Shown here: one piece after another, positions 11,696 through 23,902 of the stretch | Numbering within the stretch: position 1 is the first letter of the stretch | Layout of the letters: every line of letters begins with the position of its first letter | Source of the DNA: Acorus gramineus | Lineage: Eukaryota; Streptophyta; Magnoliopsida; Acorales; Acoraceae | Direction of reading: 5' to 3' | NCBI GenBank assembly: GCA_030737835.1 | Contig: CM060849.1 | Coordinates: 25,974,311 to 26,038,310, forward strand | Length of the DNA: 64,000 nucleotides | Translations under genes and position numbers: made by a program | Notes under the pieces: model-generated | The model's input: the letters and a program-made list of their open reading frames with translations, nothing else | Databases searched by the model: none | Told to the model about the DNA's origin: nothing

Positions 11696-13795
11696 TCGCT
11701 CCACCCCACCTTATTATATACATATATATGTTTTTATATTTTAGTATCAGATTATTATTATTATTAGACTGATGATGTGGTTTGAGCTTGCTTTTTTCTT
11801 ATTTGGTTATTTGCTCCGCTATTTCTGTACGTGTAGATATAAAAATATGGTGTAATTTTTTTTTTTTTTTTTCTTGTCCTAAGGCACAGTTGTCTGGTCT
11901 GAATGTGAATGTCTGATATATGTTGCAAATTTTGATTGGCTGATTTTTCTTTAATTTCTTTCCTGTGTGTTTTTTTCATCTGCGCTCGCTCGGGAGGATT
12001 TGCCCACACACGTGACATGCGGGGCTAATGAAAGAGTAGTACTATTCAATCACCTAACCCAGTGTGTGTGGTATCATCATCATTTTACTAAATGGGACAC
12101 GATTTGTTTTAATTAGTATTATTATATATGAAAATTATAGTAGTTGGTTGTTAGCATATTTTCATGGTTACAGCATGGCCATGGGTCAGCTTCTCTTTTT
12201 GGGTATGCAGGTGATGATACATTAATTTATTTGTCAGGCATTCCTGTGTTGTAAAGGGATAGGATCCAATAGAACTTTATTTCGTGACGTCTCAAAAGAA
12301 CTGGCGTTTGACTAGAACAGTTACAAAAATCATACGTCTAGCTACTACATAAGATTGTTAAAAATTGTTAAAAATTTTTTGCAATGGATGAGTTATGTTT
12401 ACAAAACAGTATATCTATATAAACTATAAATTAATAGCAATACAATATATAAAAGTACTGAGAAAATTTGGTTTTAAAATTTTCAGGGTATTAGACTCAA
12501 AAACTACTTGAAGGGGGTAGTTGCTCCCAACTAAAATTAAGACTTAGACAAAATTTATTATTTGTGTATTTATGTCGATTGTGAGCGTGTAATATTAACC
12601 ACATTTATTACAAAGATGAAACCATGTGTGGTCCAGGCCATATGAGGATCTCAAATGATGGAATACAGATGGACCAAATTAACATAATTAGAAAAACATA
12701 CTGTTCTATGTCAATTTTACTGAATTAATTTTCAGTGTTAATACACATTCAACAAGAACTAGGCTTCACGTCCGTACACCCATCACTCTCTAAGAACAAA
12801 CAGATAATGGGAAAAATTACATACCCAGGAAGGACCGTTTATAAGGGATTAGTTGTTTGGCGTTTGGAAGAATTTTCAGTCCTATAAAAGTATCAACCAG
12901 TGTTAGGTGGAAAATGCATGCCTAGCTACCCTCTCCTAAGAATTCCCGACCACATATTGAGGATTTAGAATTCTGCATTTGGTACATTTTAATTTAGTTC
13001 CATACTGCGTGTTATATCGTGTCATTCACAATACTAATAAAGATTATTTGGATTAATAGCATCATATATATATATATATTCACTATGAAAAATTACATGG
13101 TAGAGTCATACGAAATCTAATTGTCGATCATATCAATTCTTATCTGACCATGATTTTAGGATGACAGAGGATCAGCGGGCCCGCGGGTCAAATGGATCGG
13201 CCGGACAATAATAAATTCAACAAGGATTTATTTCAAAATTATGGGATGTGGAATGGCAGAATCCAAATTCGAAAATCAAAATAGGCCATGTATTCCACGG
13301 AGGAATTGAGGAGATGTAATATATACGTCTTTCTTTTTTTTTACTGTGCTGAATCAAGGGGCACAATGGATCGAGTTGGCATATAACGAGAGATTTATGT
13401 CAAACTTTACTCAACTGAAAAGCATCCTCCTCAAAGAGTATTGACGCAGGGTGTTAATTAAAGAGAGGCCTTCTTTAGTGAATTACCGGGCAATAATTGT
13501 ATAATTACATTGTCCCCCACCCCCGTTGTGGAGGTCAACATAATTACATTGTGGTACCAGTGTTTCTCTGGAAGAAAATTAAAAAGTGTTCTTTTTTCTT
13601 TACTGTTGGTTCCATGTACCTTTCTTGAATCTAAGCCATGGAACTTGGATACGGATCTTTTTGTCGGTTGTGAAGAATATGAATTTTAAACCTGGCCCGG
13701 GAATGAATTCCACCTTGCTTTTGGGATTCTCTTACAATGAAACAGGAGGAGCTACATATATCTGTTTCCCAAGGTTATGACATCCGGAAATTTTT
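11696..13795. other. Intergenic DNA between the LEA_2 paralogs
   Basis: AT-rich DNA with poly-T near 11858. No further coding exon was seen. This spacer and the next two entries separate the tandem LEA_2 copies. Confidence 0.6.
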
Positions 13796-14254
13796 CAAAT
13801 TAACCTTAATAAAATAATTAATGTTGAAAGTAACATTTCTCAAAAGTTATTTGTATAAGTGACCCTCTACTCTTTTTTTTTTTTTTTTTTTTTGTCTATT
13901 TGACCATGCCATGTCAGCGTTACCTCACTCTTTTAATTTTTTTTTATAATTGTTTTCTCATAACATTTATAGTAGCAATAACGGGGCACCCTCAAGCAAA
14001 TTTTTTTAAAGGTTTTTTACATGTATACTATTGAAAAACATGGTATTTATTTTTTTACTATTACAAATAGACTATTTAAAAAAAATATTATATTTTTCAA
14101 TGGTATACATATAAAAAAAATCCATTTTTTATTGTTTTATATTCTCGGTCATTAAACCCCTTCCCAATCTCCCTTTTAATGGCCATTTTTTATCTTCCAC
14201 ATGTCCACATAATCAAGGATTATTAACATTAATTATTTAATTAAGGTTAATTTG
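13796..14254. mobile_element. Inverted-repeat element (MITE-like)
   Basis: Arms CAAATTAACCTTAATAAAAT (from 13796) and the inverted ATTTAATTAAGGTTAATTTG (to 14254) bound 459 bp. Inside is a hairpin built from ATGTATACTATTGAAAAACA and its inverted partner (about 14020-14110). No convincing target duplication was seen, so the superfamily is open. Confidence 0.45.
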
Positions 14255-14498
14255 GAAGACTATTAACATTAATCAGGGCAAACCACATAGTCAATGCACG
14301 TCTTCCCAGAGTTCTAGAATCCAAAATCTTTTAATTAGCAGCCGGCGTGTTACACACTATTGGTCAATAATTAAAACCGTGTCTCATTGAACAAAGCTAA
14401 CCCAAAAGGTCAAATATCAACGGATTACACATGCAGACCAAAAGGAAGGAAGGAAGTGTTCTTTCTTTCCACGAAGGCCCCTGCATTATTATGTATTG

Positions 14499-14508
14499 TA
14501 TATATAAA
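14499..14508 (+). promoter_or_regulatory. Probable TATA box of the second LEA_2 gene
   Basis: TATATATAAA lies about 100 bp before the ATG at 14602, followed by TTTGGGAC as in copy 1. It lies downstream of an in-frame ATG at 14431, so that upstream ATG is unlikely to be transcribed. This decides the start. Confidence 0.7.
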
Positions 14509-14601
14509 TTTGGGACATTTGGTTCTTCATCCACACCAACCCAAATCAAGCCTCTTCAATCAATCAACCAACCAACCAACCAAACCAAAGTTTCAGAAGC
14601 C

Positions 14602-15282
14602 ATGGTGGAACTGGACCAGGTCAGGCCATTAGCCCCGGCGAACGAACGCGCAGTGAGCCCCAGCTACGTAGAAGATAGAGGATCAGCTCGCGCGTCGTGT
14701 TACCGCCGCCACCGCCGCTGCGTCCTCTGTGGGGGTTGCTGCGCTTCAACCCTCCTGATCCTCGGCATTGTGATCCTCGTCCTGGGACTCACCGTGTTCA
14801 AGATCAAGGATCCGGAACTCACGGTGAACTCCATCACGGTCACCGGCTTGAGTGTGGGCACCGTCACGTTCAACCGACCAGTCTCCGTGAACGCGACACT
14901 AACGACCCAAGTGTCTGTGAAGAACCCAAACCACGCGTCTTTCAAATTCGGGAAGAGCACGAGCAGCTTCTACTACCAGGGGGACAACATCGGGGTGGCG
15001 TATGCGCCATCCGGCGAGGCGTCCGCGGAGAGGACGTTGAGAATGAATGTGACGGTGGACGTGCTGATCGATGAGGCGGCGAGCAATTCACAGCTGAGTC
15101 AGGATGTGCTGAAGGGGTCGGTGGACCTGACGAGCTATACTGAGATGGGGGGAAGGGTGAGCGTGCTCGGCATTGTTAAGAAACATGTTGATATCGGTCT
15201 CAATTGCAGCATGACGATGGACTTGTCCCTCACCCAACAACAGACGATCAACGTCAAGGACTGTCATGCACATGTTAATTAA
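14602..15282 (+). CDS. LEA_2 / NHL-type membrane protein (copy 2)
   Basis: This 226-residue single-exon paralog of the gene at 11018 has the same layout. A cytosolic head with QVRPLAPANE and a basic Cys-rich stretch (YRRHRRCVLCGGCC) comes first. A membrane helix spans about residues 46-66, then TVFKIKDPELTVNSITV, then a LEA_2 domain with VSVKNPNHASFKFGKS, RTLRMNVTVDV and a C-terminal NCSMTMDLSL region. An in-frame extension to ATG 14431 would add 57 residues. It is rejected because the TATA box lies inside it and the paralog lacks it. The two genes are in the same orientation 2.9 kb apart, a tandem duplication old enough for clear protein divergence. Confidence 0.93.
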   Translation: MVELDQVRPLAPANERAVSPSYVEDRGSARASCYRRHRRCVLCGGCCASTLLILGIVILVLGLTVFKIKDPELTVNSITVTGLSVGTVTFNRPVSVNATLTTQVSVKNPNHASFKFGKSTSSFYYQGDNIGVAYAPSGEASAERTLRMNVTVDVLIDEAASNSQLSQDVLKGSVDLTSYTEMGGRVSVLGIVKKHVDIGLNCSMTMDLSLTQQQTINVKDCHAHVN

Positions 15283-15451
15283 TTATGTTGATTTTTTTGT
15301 CTCAGATTTTTTTTTTTTTTTTACATCCATTGTCATACCGGTATTTGAGTTAGCGGGGTTTTTTTAATATATATATTTTATATTTTTATTTCATGTTTTA
15401 AGGTGTTTTTTTTTTTTTTTTACTTTAATACAAAAAAAAAACAGAGTAGAA

Positions 15452-16393
15452 GAGCAACTCCAACCGTGCTCCTTTTCTTTAAAATGGAGCACGGTTGGGC
15501 TCCAACCGTCCGCCAAAATGCCCCTGCATTTTGGCGGGGGTATTTTGGCGGACGGCATTTGAACCTCCATACTTGGAGGCTCACTATTTGAGCCTCCAAA
15601 TATGGAGGTTTAATTTAGTTTTTATTTATTTTTAAAAAAAAGTGTATAATTTGTTCTACATAATTTTAATTTTCATAAAATTAGTATAATTGGATTGATA
15701 TCTTCGATACGATTCAAATGAGTCTAATATTGAATATGTTTAACATATGTTTAAAAAAATAAAAAAATCCAAATAACCCCCTGTAAACTATTTAAAATCC
15801 ATTTAACCCCCTGGCCTTTTCTAAAGTTCATATCTGTCAATGAAAATCTAGCTCATTGAGTTATTTGTATTTACATAGACGTTTTAAGGGGGTTATATGA
15901 CCTTTAGAAAAAGTTAGGAGGTTATATGAATTTCAAGCAATTTACAAAGGGTTATATGGATTTTTCCCTTAAAAAAATATTTACAATTTTTATTTATTTT
16001 TCATTAACATCAATATTAATTTTATTCTTATTAATTATTATTTACACTTATATACTAAAATATCATTTATTTTATATCCAAATCTTGTTTTTTCAGATAT
16101 AGATTTTAAGTTTGTGAATAACAGATAAGCTGATTATATTGTCTGGAACTGATAATATTAACTTAAATATATTTTTAATTTCTTAATATTTCTCAATTAT
16201 GTATATTATATAAAAAAATAATAGAGATATTACAAATCGAAGTTTTATAAAAAATAATATATAAAATAGAATAGAGATAAAAATAGAGATTGTGGTTGGA
16301 GTTAATAAATGAATAGTGAGACTCTAAACTCACTTTTTGATTTTTTTAATATTTTTTTAACCTCTATTTTAGAGATCTCCATTGGAGATGCTC
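15452..16393. mobile_element. MITE-like element with GAGCATCTCCAA ends
   Basis: The left tip GAGCAACTCCAACC and the right tip TTGGAGATGCTC are inverted partners. Subterminal CTCCAAATATGGAGG and CCTCTATTTTAGAGATC modules are also inverted. Such ends are common in plant PIF/Harbinger-like MITEs, but the 3-bp target site is not clean here (GAA / TAA). Another inverted-repeat element (15763-15965) is nested inside. A fragment of the same family lies near 32129. Confidence 0.6.
15763..15965. mobile_element. Nested foldback element
   Basis: The left arm begins AAAAATCCAAATAACCCCCT. The right arm, reversed, begins AAAAATCCATATAACCCTTT. They pair over roughly 65-70 bp with several mismatches, around a short loop. 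It sits inside the 15452-16393 element, so it inserted later. Confidence 0.65.
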
Positions 16394-19154
16394 TAACAAC
16401 ACATTAATTTTCCAAGCCTCATAAAATTCACGAGTCTAGCAATATTTGTTCGGAAGAAAAAAAAGACAAACAGGTTATGGACATAACTCATGAGCGAGAG
16501 GATCAATTTTGATGGAAAACGAAAAGGTTATGAGAAGAGTGGTGACTAGTGAGGACCTCGGAAATTGAATGAAAGACTGGATCATAGAAAAGCAAAAGCG
16601 GGAACCACTTTAATCGTCAGTGTGTCTCTGTTTGATGCAACTCATGTAGGTAGGACTTGATATATGTACCATACTACACGTTATGCTCTTTTAAGTCCCT
16701 CGCGTAAAAAGACTAAAAAACAGGGGTGATCAGGCTTTCCGGACATGTATCTCTGCAAGTCAGAGCACTCGCACAGTCGCACTTCCTTTCTCAATATATA
16801 GAACCACACTATCTTTCATGCCAGAGAAAAGAAAAATGAACTTCAAATAAAGTATACGTATCGATGGGTACATATTTCTAGGATTGCAAGCCAACCAATG
16901 CAGGCATTCGCGAATCTGTCTGTATATGTTGTTGGACCCATGCATGTCTAACGAACCGAGTATCATGACTGGACATTCACTACTCAAACACCCAGCCAAG
17001 TGAAAAGAAATTGTTAAAATCTTGGAGGTTATGCGTGTAAACAATATGCATGTGAGATTGTGACAAGTCTTGTGTTGCATGTATGGTCATGTGCGTATGT
17101 TGTAGGATAACACTAGCCTGTGACAAATGATATCAGAACTGTATGTTGTGAGGAAGAATCCACCAACCAATTATTGATTCTCTCGAGGTCTCAACAATGG
17201 AGAGGCCCACTGCCAAATCCAAAGATTTTAAAAACCTATTCAAGAAGGAGGTCGAGATATAGGACATCGATTTAAAAAGAAAAAAACATGGGAAAGGTTT
17301 GAGACATCTAGCTATTTGAAATAGAAGCTGGCATCAGCACGTTGCACACGGCAACAACGCCTTATCCCTATCTCAGTATATTCATTCACCCATGCATGCA
17401 TGCACGAATTCCATTTCTCTACCAAACCCCTTTTGCACGCTATTGTTGGGGGTTCAAAATGTTTGAACGACGATCAAAAGCAGCCAGAACAGACAAGAAA
17501 ACTGCATGTATTCATTCCCTTGATTTAAACAATGATGATAAGGAGAAAAAGAAACATGCATCAAATCATTCTATCGATCCACTCCTATGTATCACCTTGT
17601 GAATTAAGTCACGTGATCTTGTGTGTGTGTGTGTGGTCCACGCATGCTGATGTGGCAAATTTAGCTTAAGCGAAAAATACACTTTTTCAGGCGCCCGAAC
17701 ATTGAAAAAGGGCTACTAGCTAGCAAATTTTATGTAAAAAAATATGAAACCTATGATGGAAGATCGAATATAAAATGATCATGTTCTAATAAGCATAGGA
17801 CAGCATGCCCACACATATATATATAGTACGATTAATAATAAATTTATTGTTAAAATGTATGCAATATTATTAACCAGGGAATAACTAACTCGGTTGAGGA
17901 GTGACTTTGGTGTACAGAGGAACTCTCATTCACAACAATTAACAATTTCTCAACAAATGAACTGACAAATAATGGAGGGGCCAGGCCACGCCACGGGCAT
18001 CGGATTCTCTGCTTTAAAAGAAGAACAGCATTGGTACTGATACTGTGTTTGTTCCGGCCCCGATGGCGTGACCGGACCGGCAACAACATCGAGGTTTTCA
18101 GAAGTACGGGACAGAGAAAGAACACACTAACAAAAAGACAAACCACACACACAACTGCACAAGGGAAAGGGTATGGTAAAAACCTTACCTTTCCTTTCCT
18201 TTCCTTTCTCTAATAAAGTTTTCGGATAAAAGAGGCGGGATATTGTGTTCATGCTCCCCTCTGCCGACACTAGATGTCAAAAAGTTCATAAAGAAAAGAA
18301 AAAAGAGTAAAGGTTGGATTTTCTTCGAACATGACAAAAACCATTAAAAGCACCAAAGATATTAAGGCATTTTTTCATAGCCCTTTGCACGCATGTCTTC
18401 TCATCAAAGAAGGGCAAACTTTTTTTTTTTTCTAGAAATTGGTCTTGCTTTGGCATCTAGGGTTTGTTTATGCCCAATTTAATTTTAGATGTATATTTAA
18501 AGAAAAAAAAGTGAAGAAATCTTGACATACAAGATGTGATGGAAAATAAAATATCATTTATTTAATCAATTTTATGTTACTTATTTGTGAATGTTATAGA
18601 TGATTCCATCACTCCCATAAAAGAAGGGTTTTTTTTCCCGAAGAAACACTAATTTCTTAAGCAGTCAAAGCTTTTAAAATATATATATATTTTTTTCTCA
18701 CATTCATTCACTTTATCGCGTGAACAAACACCACCCAAAAATAAAAGATTTCAGGTGTATTTCAGATGTACTAATGATCAAAATATTTATCCTATTTGTT
18801 TATCACTTATTAGTATACATTACCAGAATAAATGAAATCCTTGCTTAATATATAAATGACTGCTAGTAAAAATCAATCAGATCCTTGCTCTCTCTAGCCT
18901 ACCTTTTTTTTTTTTCCAACTTCTCAACACTCTTCCTAATCATCCAGTAATCAATACTGATCTACGCATAAAAAAAACGCAAATTCATAATTCGTTCTTT
19001 TTTAAACACAGGAGCGGAGCAGATTAATTAATAAGCTAACAAAGCGCTAATTAATTACATGAAGTCATCATCTTCCCTTGTTTCTTTCAAAAGATGGGAG
19101 GCCCCAAAACAAAAACCAAAGAAATATTAATTTATACATGACTACTGTATTCAA
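16394..19154. other. Intergenic DNA
   Basis: No coding exons were recognised on either strand. There are a short (GT)n run near 17621, a (CTTTC)n-like run near 18188, and AT-rich stretches. The minus-strand gene at 19155 ends here, so its 3' UTR should lie just below 19155. Confidence 0.55.
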
Positions 19155-20588
19155 CTAACCACACGAAATGACCTTCCCGTCTTCTTCTTCAGAAGGGGGT
19201 GGTTCCATGGATCTGTCATCCGACGACTCGCTCTTGCAACGTAGCAGCGGAGACCCACTCTCTGCATCACATAAAGCAACATCAATTGAACGGCCCAGAT
19301 TTCTTTCTTTATAGAAAAAAAAAAAAAATTTGGTTATTAATTGATAAAACCAACCACTGGAGGAGGCGTTGAAGGACCTCTTGCAGTGGGCAATGGCGCT
19401 CTGTATCCCGTCCTGCTGTTGAAGCAGCGAGTCGTCTCTCCTCCTCGCCACGACCGCCGGAGATGGAGCCGCCGCCACCGCCGACGACGCCGATCGACTC
19501 TTCCCCAGCTGCTTCCCCACCACCCGCAGCCTCGCCTGCAGTGACACCTGCTTCAGACTCCTCTTGTTTCCACTCGTACGCTGCTCCGCCGTCGCCGCTG
19601 GCGCCTCCGCCGCCTCTTTCACCACCACCACCTCCGCTTCACCTCCCGCCTCCGTCGACTGTTCCTCAGTCGTCTCCGTCGCCGACGGCGGTGATGGCGC
19701 CTTGGCATTCCTGGCCGTGGTGAGATGCGCGGAGAACCTGGGCTTGTCGCCGTACCTCTTGGAAGCCTTAACATAGAGCGGCTTGATCATCTTCAAGTAC
19801 TTCTGCATCACATCCTTGGCGAATCGCTTGTCGTCCGCCGTAGTCGTCGCTGTGGGGTCCTCCGGAGGTGGCGGCGGAGGAGGCTTTTGTCCTCGGTTGC
19901 TGCCGGTGCTCCTTGAGCTGTGGTCCCTGGTGAAGAGGGACACGATGGGTACCTCCTCCACCTTGAACTTCACCGTGAAGAACTTCCCGTTTTGATGGGG
20001 ACTGGATTTCTGAGCCGCCGGAGTGGCTCCGCAGGCCTCCGGGGCTGCGACGGGGGACGGTGGCGGGGGAGGCCTGGGTTTCTTGAGACCGAGCATGAAG
20101 ACGCGGAACTTGGTGGCGGACTTGATGAGGGAGACGGGGAACTGCGGCTTGTTGTTGTTGTTGTTGTTGTTGAAGACGATGGAGGATGACTCGAGTGGGA
20201 GCTGGAGCCTCCCCTTGAAGAAGAGGTCGTCGGAGGGGGAGAGCGAGAGGTCCGCGTCAGGATCGGTCCGTCCGCCCTCGCTCGCGGCGGAGGACACCGT
20301 GAAGCCGAACCCCCTGCTTCCCTCATCGTCAGAATCCCCATCGTCACCTCCGTCGTCCTCTTCGTCGTCGTCTTCGTCGTCGGGCACGGCGAACTCCAGA
20401 TCGAAGAAGGGGCCCTCATCTGGGTCGGCCTCGTCGTCCGTCTCTTCGGCGGAGCGGAGGACGGTGGTGGCTACAGTGGTGGTGGGAATGGGGTTGGGGT
20501 TTGGGTTTGGGGTGCGAGAATTGGAGGAGGGAGGATGGGAAGCTCCATCGCCGCCTCTCCAGTACTTGAGGAGGCTGAAGGCTTCCAT
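19155..20588 (-). CDS. Membrane-associated kinase regulator (MAKR, BKI1-like)
   Basis: There are two exons, 19355-20588 and 19155-19261, giving about 446 residues. MAKR proteins are peripheral plasma-membrane proteins that bind and restrain receptor-like kinases, as BKI1 does for BRI1. Visible landmarks: start MEAFSLLKYWRGG, FDLEFAVPDDE (about 62-72), an acidic run, DDLFFKGRLQLPLES, an Asn7 run, NGKFFTVKFKVEEVP, a basic membrane-binding stretch SLKQVSLQARLRVVGKQLGK, and the C-terminal kinase-binding helix DGIQSAIAHCKRSFNAS. The start at 20588 is chosen over an in-frame ATG 24 nt upstream because MEAFSLLKYW opens the family. The 93-nt intron (19262-19354, GTTGGT...GATGCAG) joins FNASSS to ESGSPLLRC. 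It has no in-frame stop, so retention would insert 31 residues. Confidence 0.9.
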   Translation of the reverse strand: MEAFSLLKYWRGGDGASHPPSSNSRTPNPNPNPIPTTTVATTVLRSAEETDDEADPDEGPFFDLEFAVPDDEDDDEEDDGGDDGDSDDEGSRGFGFTVSSAASEGGRTDPDADLSLSPSDDLFFKGRLQLPLESSSIVFNNNNNNNKPQFPVSLIKSATKFRVFMLGLKKPRPPPPPSPVAAPEACGATPAAQKSSPHQNGKFFTVKFKVEEVPIVSLFTRDHSSRSTGSNRGQKPPPPPPPEDPTATTTADDKRFAKDVMQKYLKMIKPLYVKASKRYGDKPRFSAHLTTARNAKAPSPPSATETTEEQSTEAGGEAEVVVVKEAAEAPAATAEQRTSGNKRSLKQVSLQARLRVVGKQLGKSRSASSAVAAAPSPAVVARRRDDSLLQQQDGIQSAIAHCKRSFNASSSGWFYQLITKFFFFFYKERNLGRSIDVALCDAESGSPLLRCKSESSDDRSMEPPPSEEEDGKVISCG

Positions 20589-21567
20589 GGTGGGGAGAGC
20601 CAGAGCAGGCACCCCTTCAATGAAATGAAATGAATTTTATGTATTTAAGAGATGGTACGTGAGATGGAGGACATTAATGAGACGGGGTTTTAGACTTTTG
20701 GGTTGGGGGTTTTCCCTCTTTTGGAAACAACAGGTAAGGGAAAAGGAAATTATAACAAGAAAACAAAAACGAGGTGGTAAAAATTTTGAGAGAGGGGAAA
20801 CAAAGAATGAGGTTTGGTTTGGGGGTGAAAAGAGGGAAAGAGTACTGAATTTGTGGGGGCAAATGGTGGTGGTGGCAGAGGTTGAAATGGGAGAGATGGT
20901 CTCACAGCACAGGGATTCAACTGCTAAAAGTAATAAAGCCTTTCTTTGCCCTTTTTTTTTTTTTTCTATCTCACCAGAAACAGAGACAGAGAGGGACAGA
21001 GAGGGGCCTGTGAAAGGCACAGTGTGTCATGTGAGTCTGTTCTTCTCGCGTCAGAGATGGAAAAAAAAAAAAAAAGGCATTTAGAGCGCAAAAGACTGAA
21101 ACGGTACGGATATACATAAGTTGTCATGTCCAAAAATACGTATTTTATACGATCGATGGAAGGCGCGGATTTGAAAGGAGAGCTTGGCGAAAGCGGGAAA
21201 AGGAGATGCTGGAGGGTCAGGTGACTATTGACAAACCGACAAAAAAAGATTTCCTTTGTTTTAAAATATATTTTTTTAATTGATTACTGTACTGTGTTGT
21301 TCTTTAACAGCATTAACAAGTGATGATATTTATGTTTCTTTACTGTAAAAGAATATCAACGACGGGGTGAAAGACTTTTTTTTATGTGGTTAAGAGTCGG
21401 TGCTGGCTTTTTATACTCGCGTTAGGGACACATGAAATAAGAAAAGAAAACACTCTTTCATGATTAAGGTATGAAAATAAAATTCATTTATCATTGACTC
21501 GTTTAGACAGAGACAAAGCAACAATCAAATGACGTTTTAACTCTACTAGTCTTTTTAGAATCTTTTG

Positions 21568-21599
<32 letters not shown>

Positions 21600-22555
21600 C
21601 GACTGGCTTATAAGGGGACAACCGAAATAGACTAATGGGTCTTTGAAATGTTATGATACTTATTCTTTTGATTTAAGTGGGGGAGGCACGAGGAATTTTC
21701 TTGGCGCAATTTGTCTTATAAAGAATAAGACTAATACAAGTTTGATTGTTTTTCTATGGTTGGCGAAGTGCTTTTTAGAGAGAGAGAAAGAAAAAAAGAA
21801 AGAAAGAAGAACTAGAGCAATTGAGTGAGAGGTGGAGGAAAGTTGGGATGTTAGGTTTTGAATATGGACAACTACCAACTTAGCTTGTTAGTTGCCATGT
21901 TTATATTGGATCCCTTTCAATCTCTTTAGCCCCGTTGAATTGACCATATCAAAGGACTAATTTGGTGCCTATGATAGTCTTTAAAGAGATTGTCTCGCAA
22001 ATGAATTAATTACACGGTAATCATTCAATAAGAAGAAAAAAAAAAAAGCACCCAGAAAGCTATTCTGTGCAACTGGGTCCTATAAACAACTAATTGGTTT
22101 TCGTTTTTACTGCAAAATGGGTCCTATATTTGAGAAAAGTTAAATATGGTGTGTGTGTGTGTGTGCATGAATTTAGCTCTCCTAGGGCGGAGCGTGGTTA
22201 GTGAAAGTGGTGGTGAAAAATGCATGACAAGAAAAAATGGTTGGTCAAGCTGAAATGAGAACATCCTTTTGGGGAGGTCCCCTTTTGTGCATAAACTCGT
22301 CGATCGTGACTAATTGGGTCATAAGTAATGTGTGTGTGCAACATGACCATATATGTTATTAGGCCTTGGTGTTGGCCCTGTTTTTGGTGCAATTTCTTGA
22401 TGGAAACTAAAAGGTGAATCTGAGGGGACCATTTTTTAAAAAACTTTCTGTTCCTTGCATTCCAAAGAGTGAGAGTTGCCAGAAATCAAGTAACAGTAAA
22501 TGTGTGAATATTCAAGTTCCATCCAACTTATTAATTTCGTCCCAAAGCTGTATTA
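20589..22555. other. Upstream region of the MAKR gene and intergenic DNA
   Basis: The first 450 bp are purine-rich on the plus strand, that is pyrimidine-rich on the gene's strand, as in many plant 5' leaders. A (TC)n microsatellite lies at about 21570-21595 and a (GT)n run near 22151. No other gene was recognised. Confidence 0.55.
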
Positions 22556-22786
22556 GGGTATGTTTGGATATGAGTTTATGTAGATTCTGCGTTTGAAAAA
22601 TTAAAAATTCTCAAACTCATATCTAAACACATTTTCAGCGTTTAACTTTTCAAACCACAATTTTACTTTTTAGGTTAAAAAATCTTGTGGTTGAAAATCT
22701 AATAAAACATAGCTTTTCAAAAGTTGAGTTTAAAACATAGCACCCAACCTCTCCATGAGCACCCAACCTCACATCCAAACGCACCC
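22556..22786 (+). mobile_element. Tourist-like MITE, family A copy 1 (231 bp)
   Basis: It begins GGGTATGTTTGGATATGAGT and ends with the inverted ATCCAAACGCACCC. The interior includes AAAACATAGCTTTTCAAAAG. The same family is found inverted at 63608-63837. Flanking triplets are TTA and ATA, an imperfect form of the TWA site used by PIF/Harbinger elements. Confidence 0.78.
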
Positions 22787-23902
22787 ATAAAGTAATTAGC
22801 GTGGCATGTCACTTTTCTTATTACCTGGAAGGACTTCAAAGACTGTTTTCTCAGGAGTCAGGTTCTCTATTAATAGAGTCATGAATTGTGCTTTCTGGGA
22901 ATTGAACTCTACTAGGAAGCCAGTGCCAGTCTCACAAATTGGTTCTATAATCCTCACATACTTATTGTATTCAAGCCTCTCTTTATTCATAATGGTTGTG
23001 TATGATGCACGCGATTAATCAAAATATAGCCAATGATTATAGCACTCTGCTTGAGAAGGGATGCCTTATAGAATCACTTTGAATCTTCTACAGTAGAATT
23101 TATGTTCCATTAATTGATACACACATTCGTAGTGATTCTCGTGGCCTTCTCTTCTTGACCATGAATTGCTTGGTGAGAAAAGCAATTTTACTGCCACTAA
23201 AATTATCCCTATATTATCCAAGTAAAAAAAAAAATGAATGTATTTATCTCCAACAGCAACAATTGAGTCTTTCTTTTTGACAAACAGGCAAAGATAGCTT
23301 TTTCAGTTTAACTGTAAGATCAGTCACCACAGAGAGTCCCTCTGATATATAAAAAAAAAAAAAAAAAAAGCCCCAGCAACAATTGAGTAAACCAGGTTAG
23401 CATATGAAAAGTCAGTCCTTCTGTGAAATGTTAAAAATAGTTCTAGCATGTCCTTTTGGGAATTTTTAAATTGTAGCTGAATTGTTGCCGGATCAAGCAC
23501 CCGTGTCTTCTACTCTGTTGACTATTCGATCAATCAAATTTTATTTATTTTAAATTCATCAAAAAAAAATATTCATATAAATGGATATACATGGAAAACA
23601 TATGCTAAATATGGGATATTCAGATTGACCCCTCAAAATTTCAGATATCTGTATAATCATGTGTTTATTTCATATCCCATATCATTATCTTATTAAATTG
23701 AAGCATATTAACCTAGCTTAATATGATAAAAAGACCAATACATGGTTAACCTAGCCCAATATGTAAAATAAGACCTATATAGCCATATATCTACATACAT
23801 AAACTATCTTTTCCACTCTAAAACCTATCAGAACATAATCCCCACCTCCACTAGCCGAGCCACCTAGGGCCGTGGGGGCACAGGACCCTGTACTTTTTTA
23901 TG
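22787..23902. other. Intergenic DNA
   Basis: This holds A-runs near 23230 and 23350. No gene or bounded element was recognised. Confidence 0.55.

Noticed and set aside
14431-14601. 57-residue N-terminal extension of the second LEA_2 protein
   Set aside because: The TATA box lies inside it, the sequence is not LEA_2-like, and the paralog starts at the position equivalent to 14602.
16760-18152. Minus-strand frames of about 100 residues in the 16.7-18.2 kb spacer
   Set aside because: No motif, no splice context and AT-rich composition unlike the window's real genes.
20589-20612. Eight-residue upstream start for MAKR
   Set aside because: The family begins with MEAFSLLKYW, which matches the ATG at 20588.
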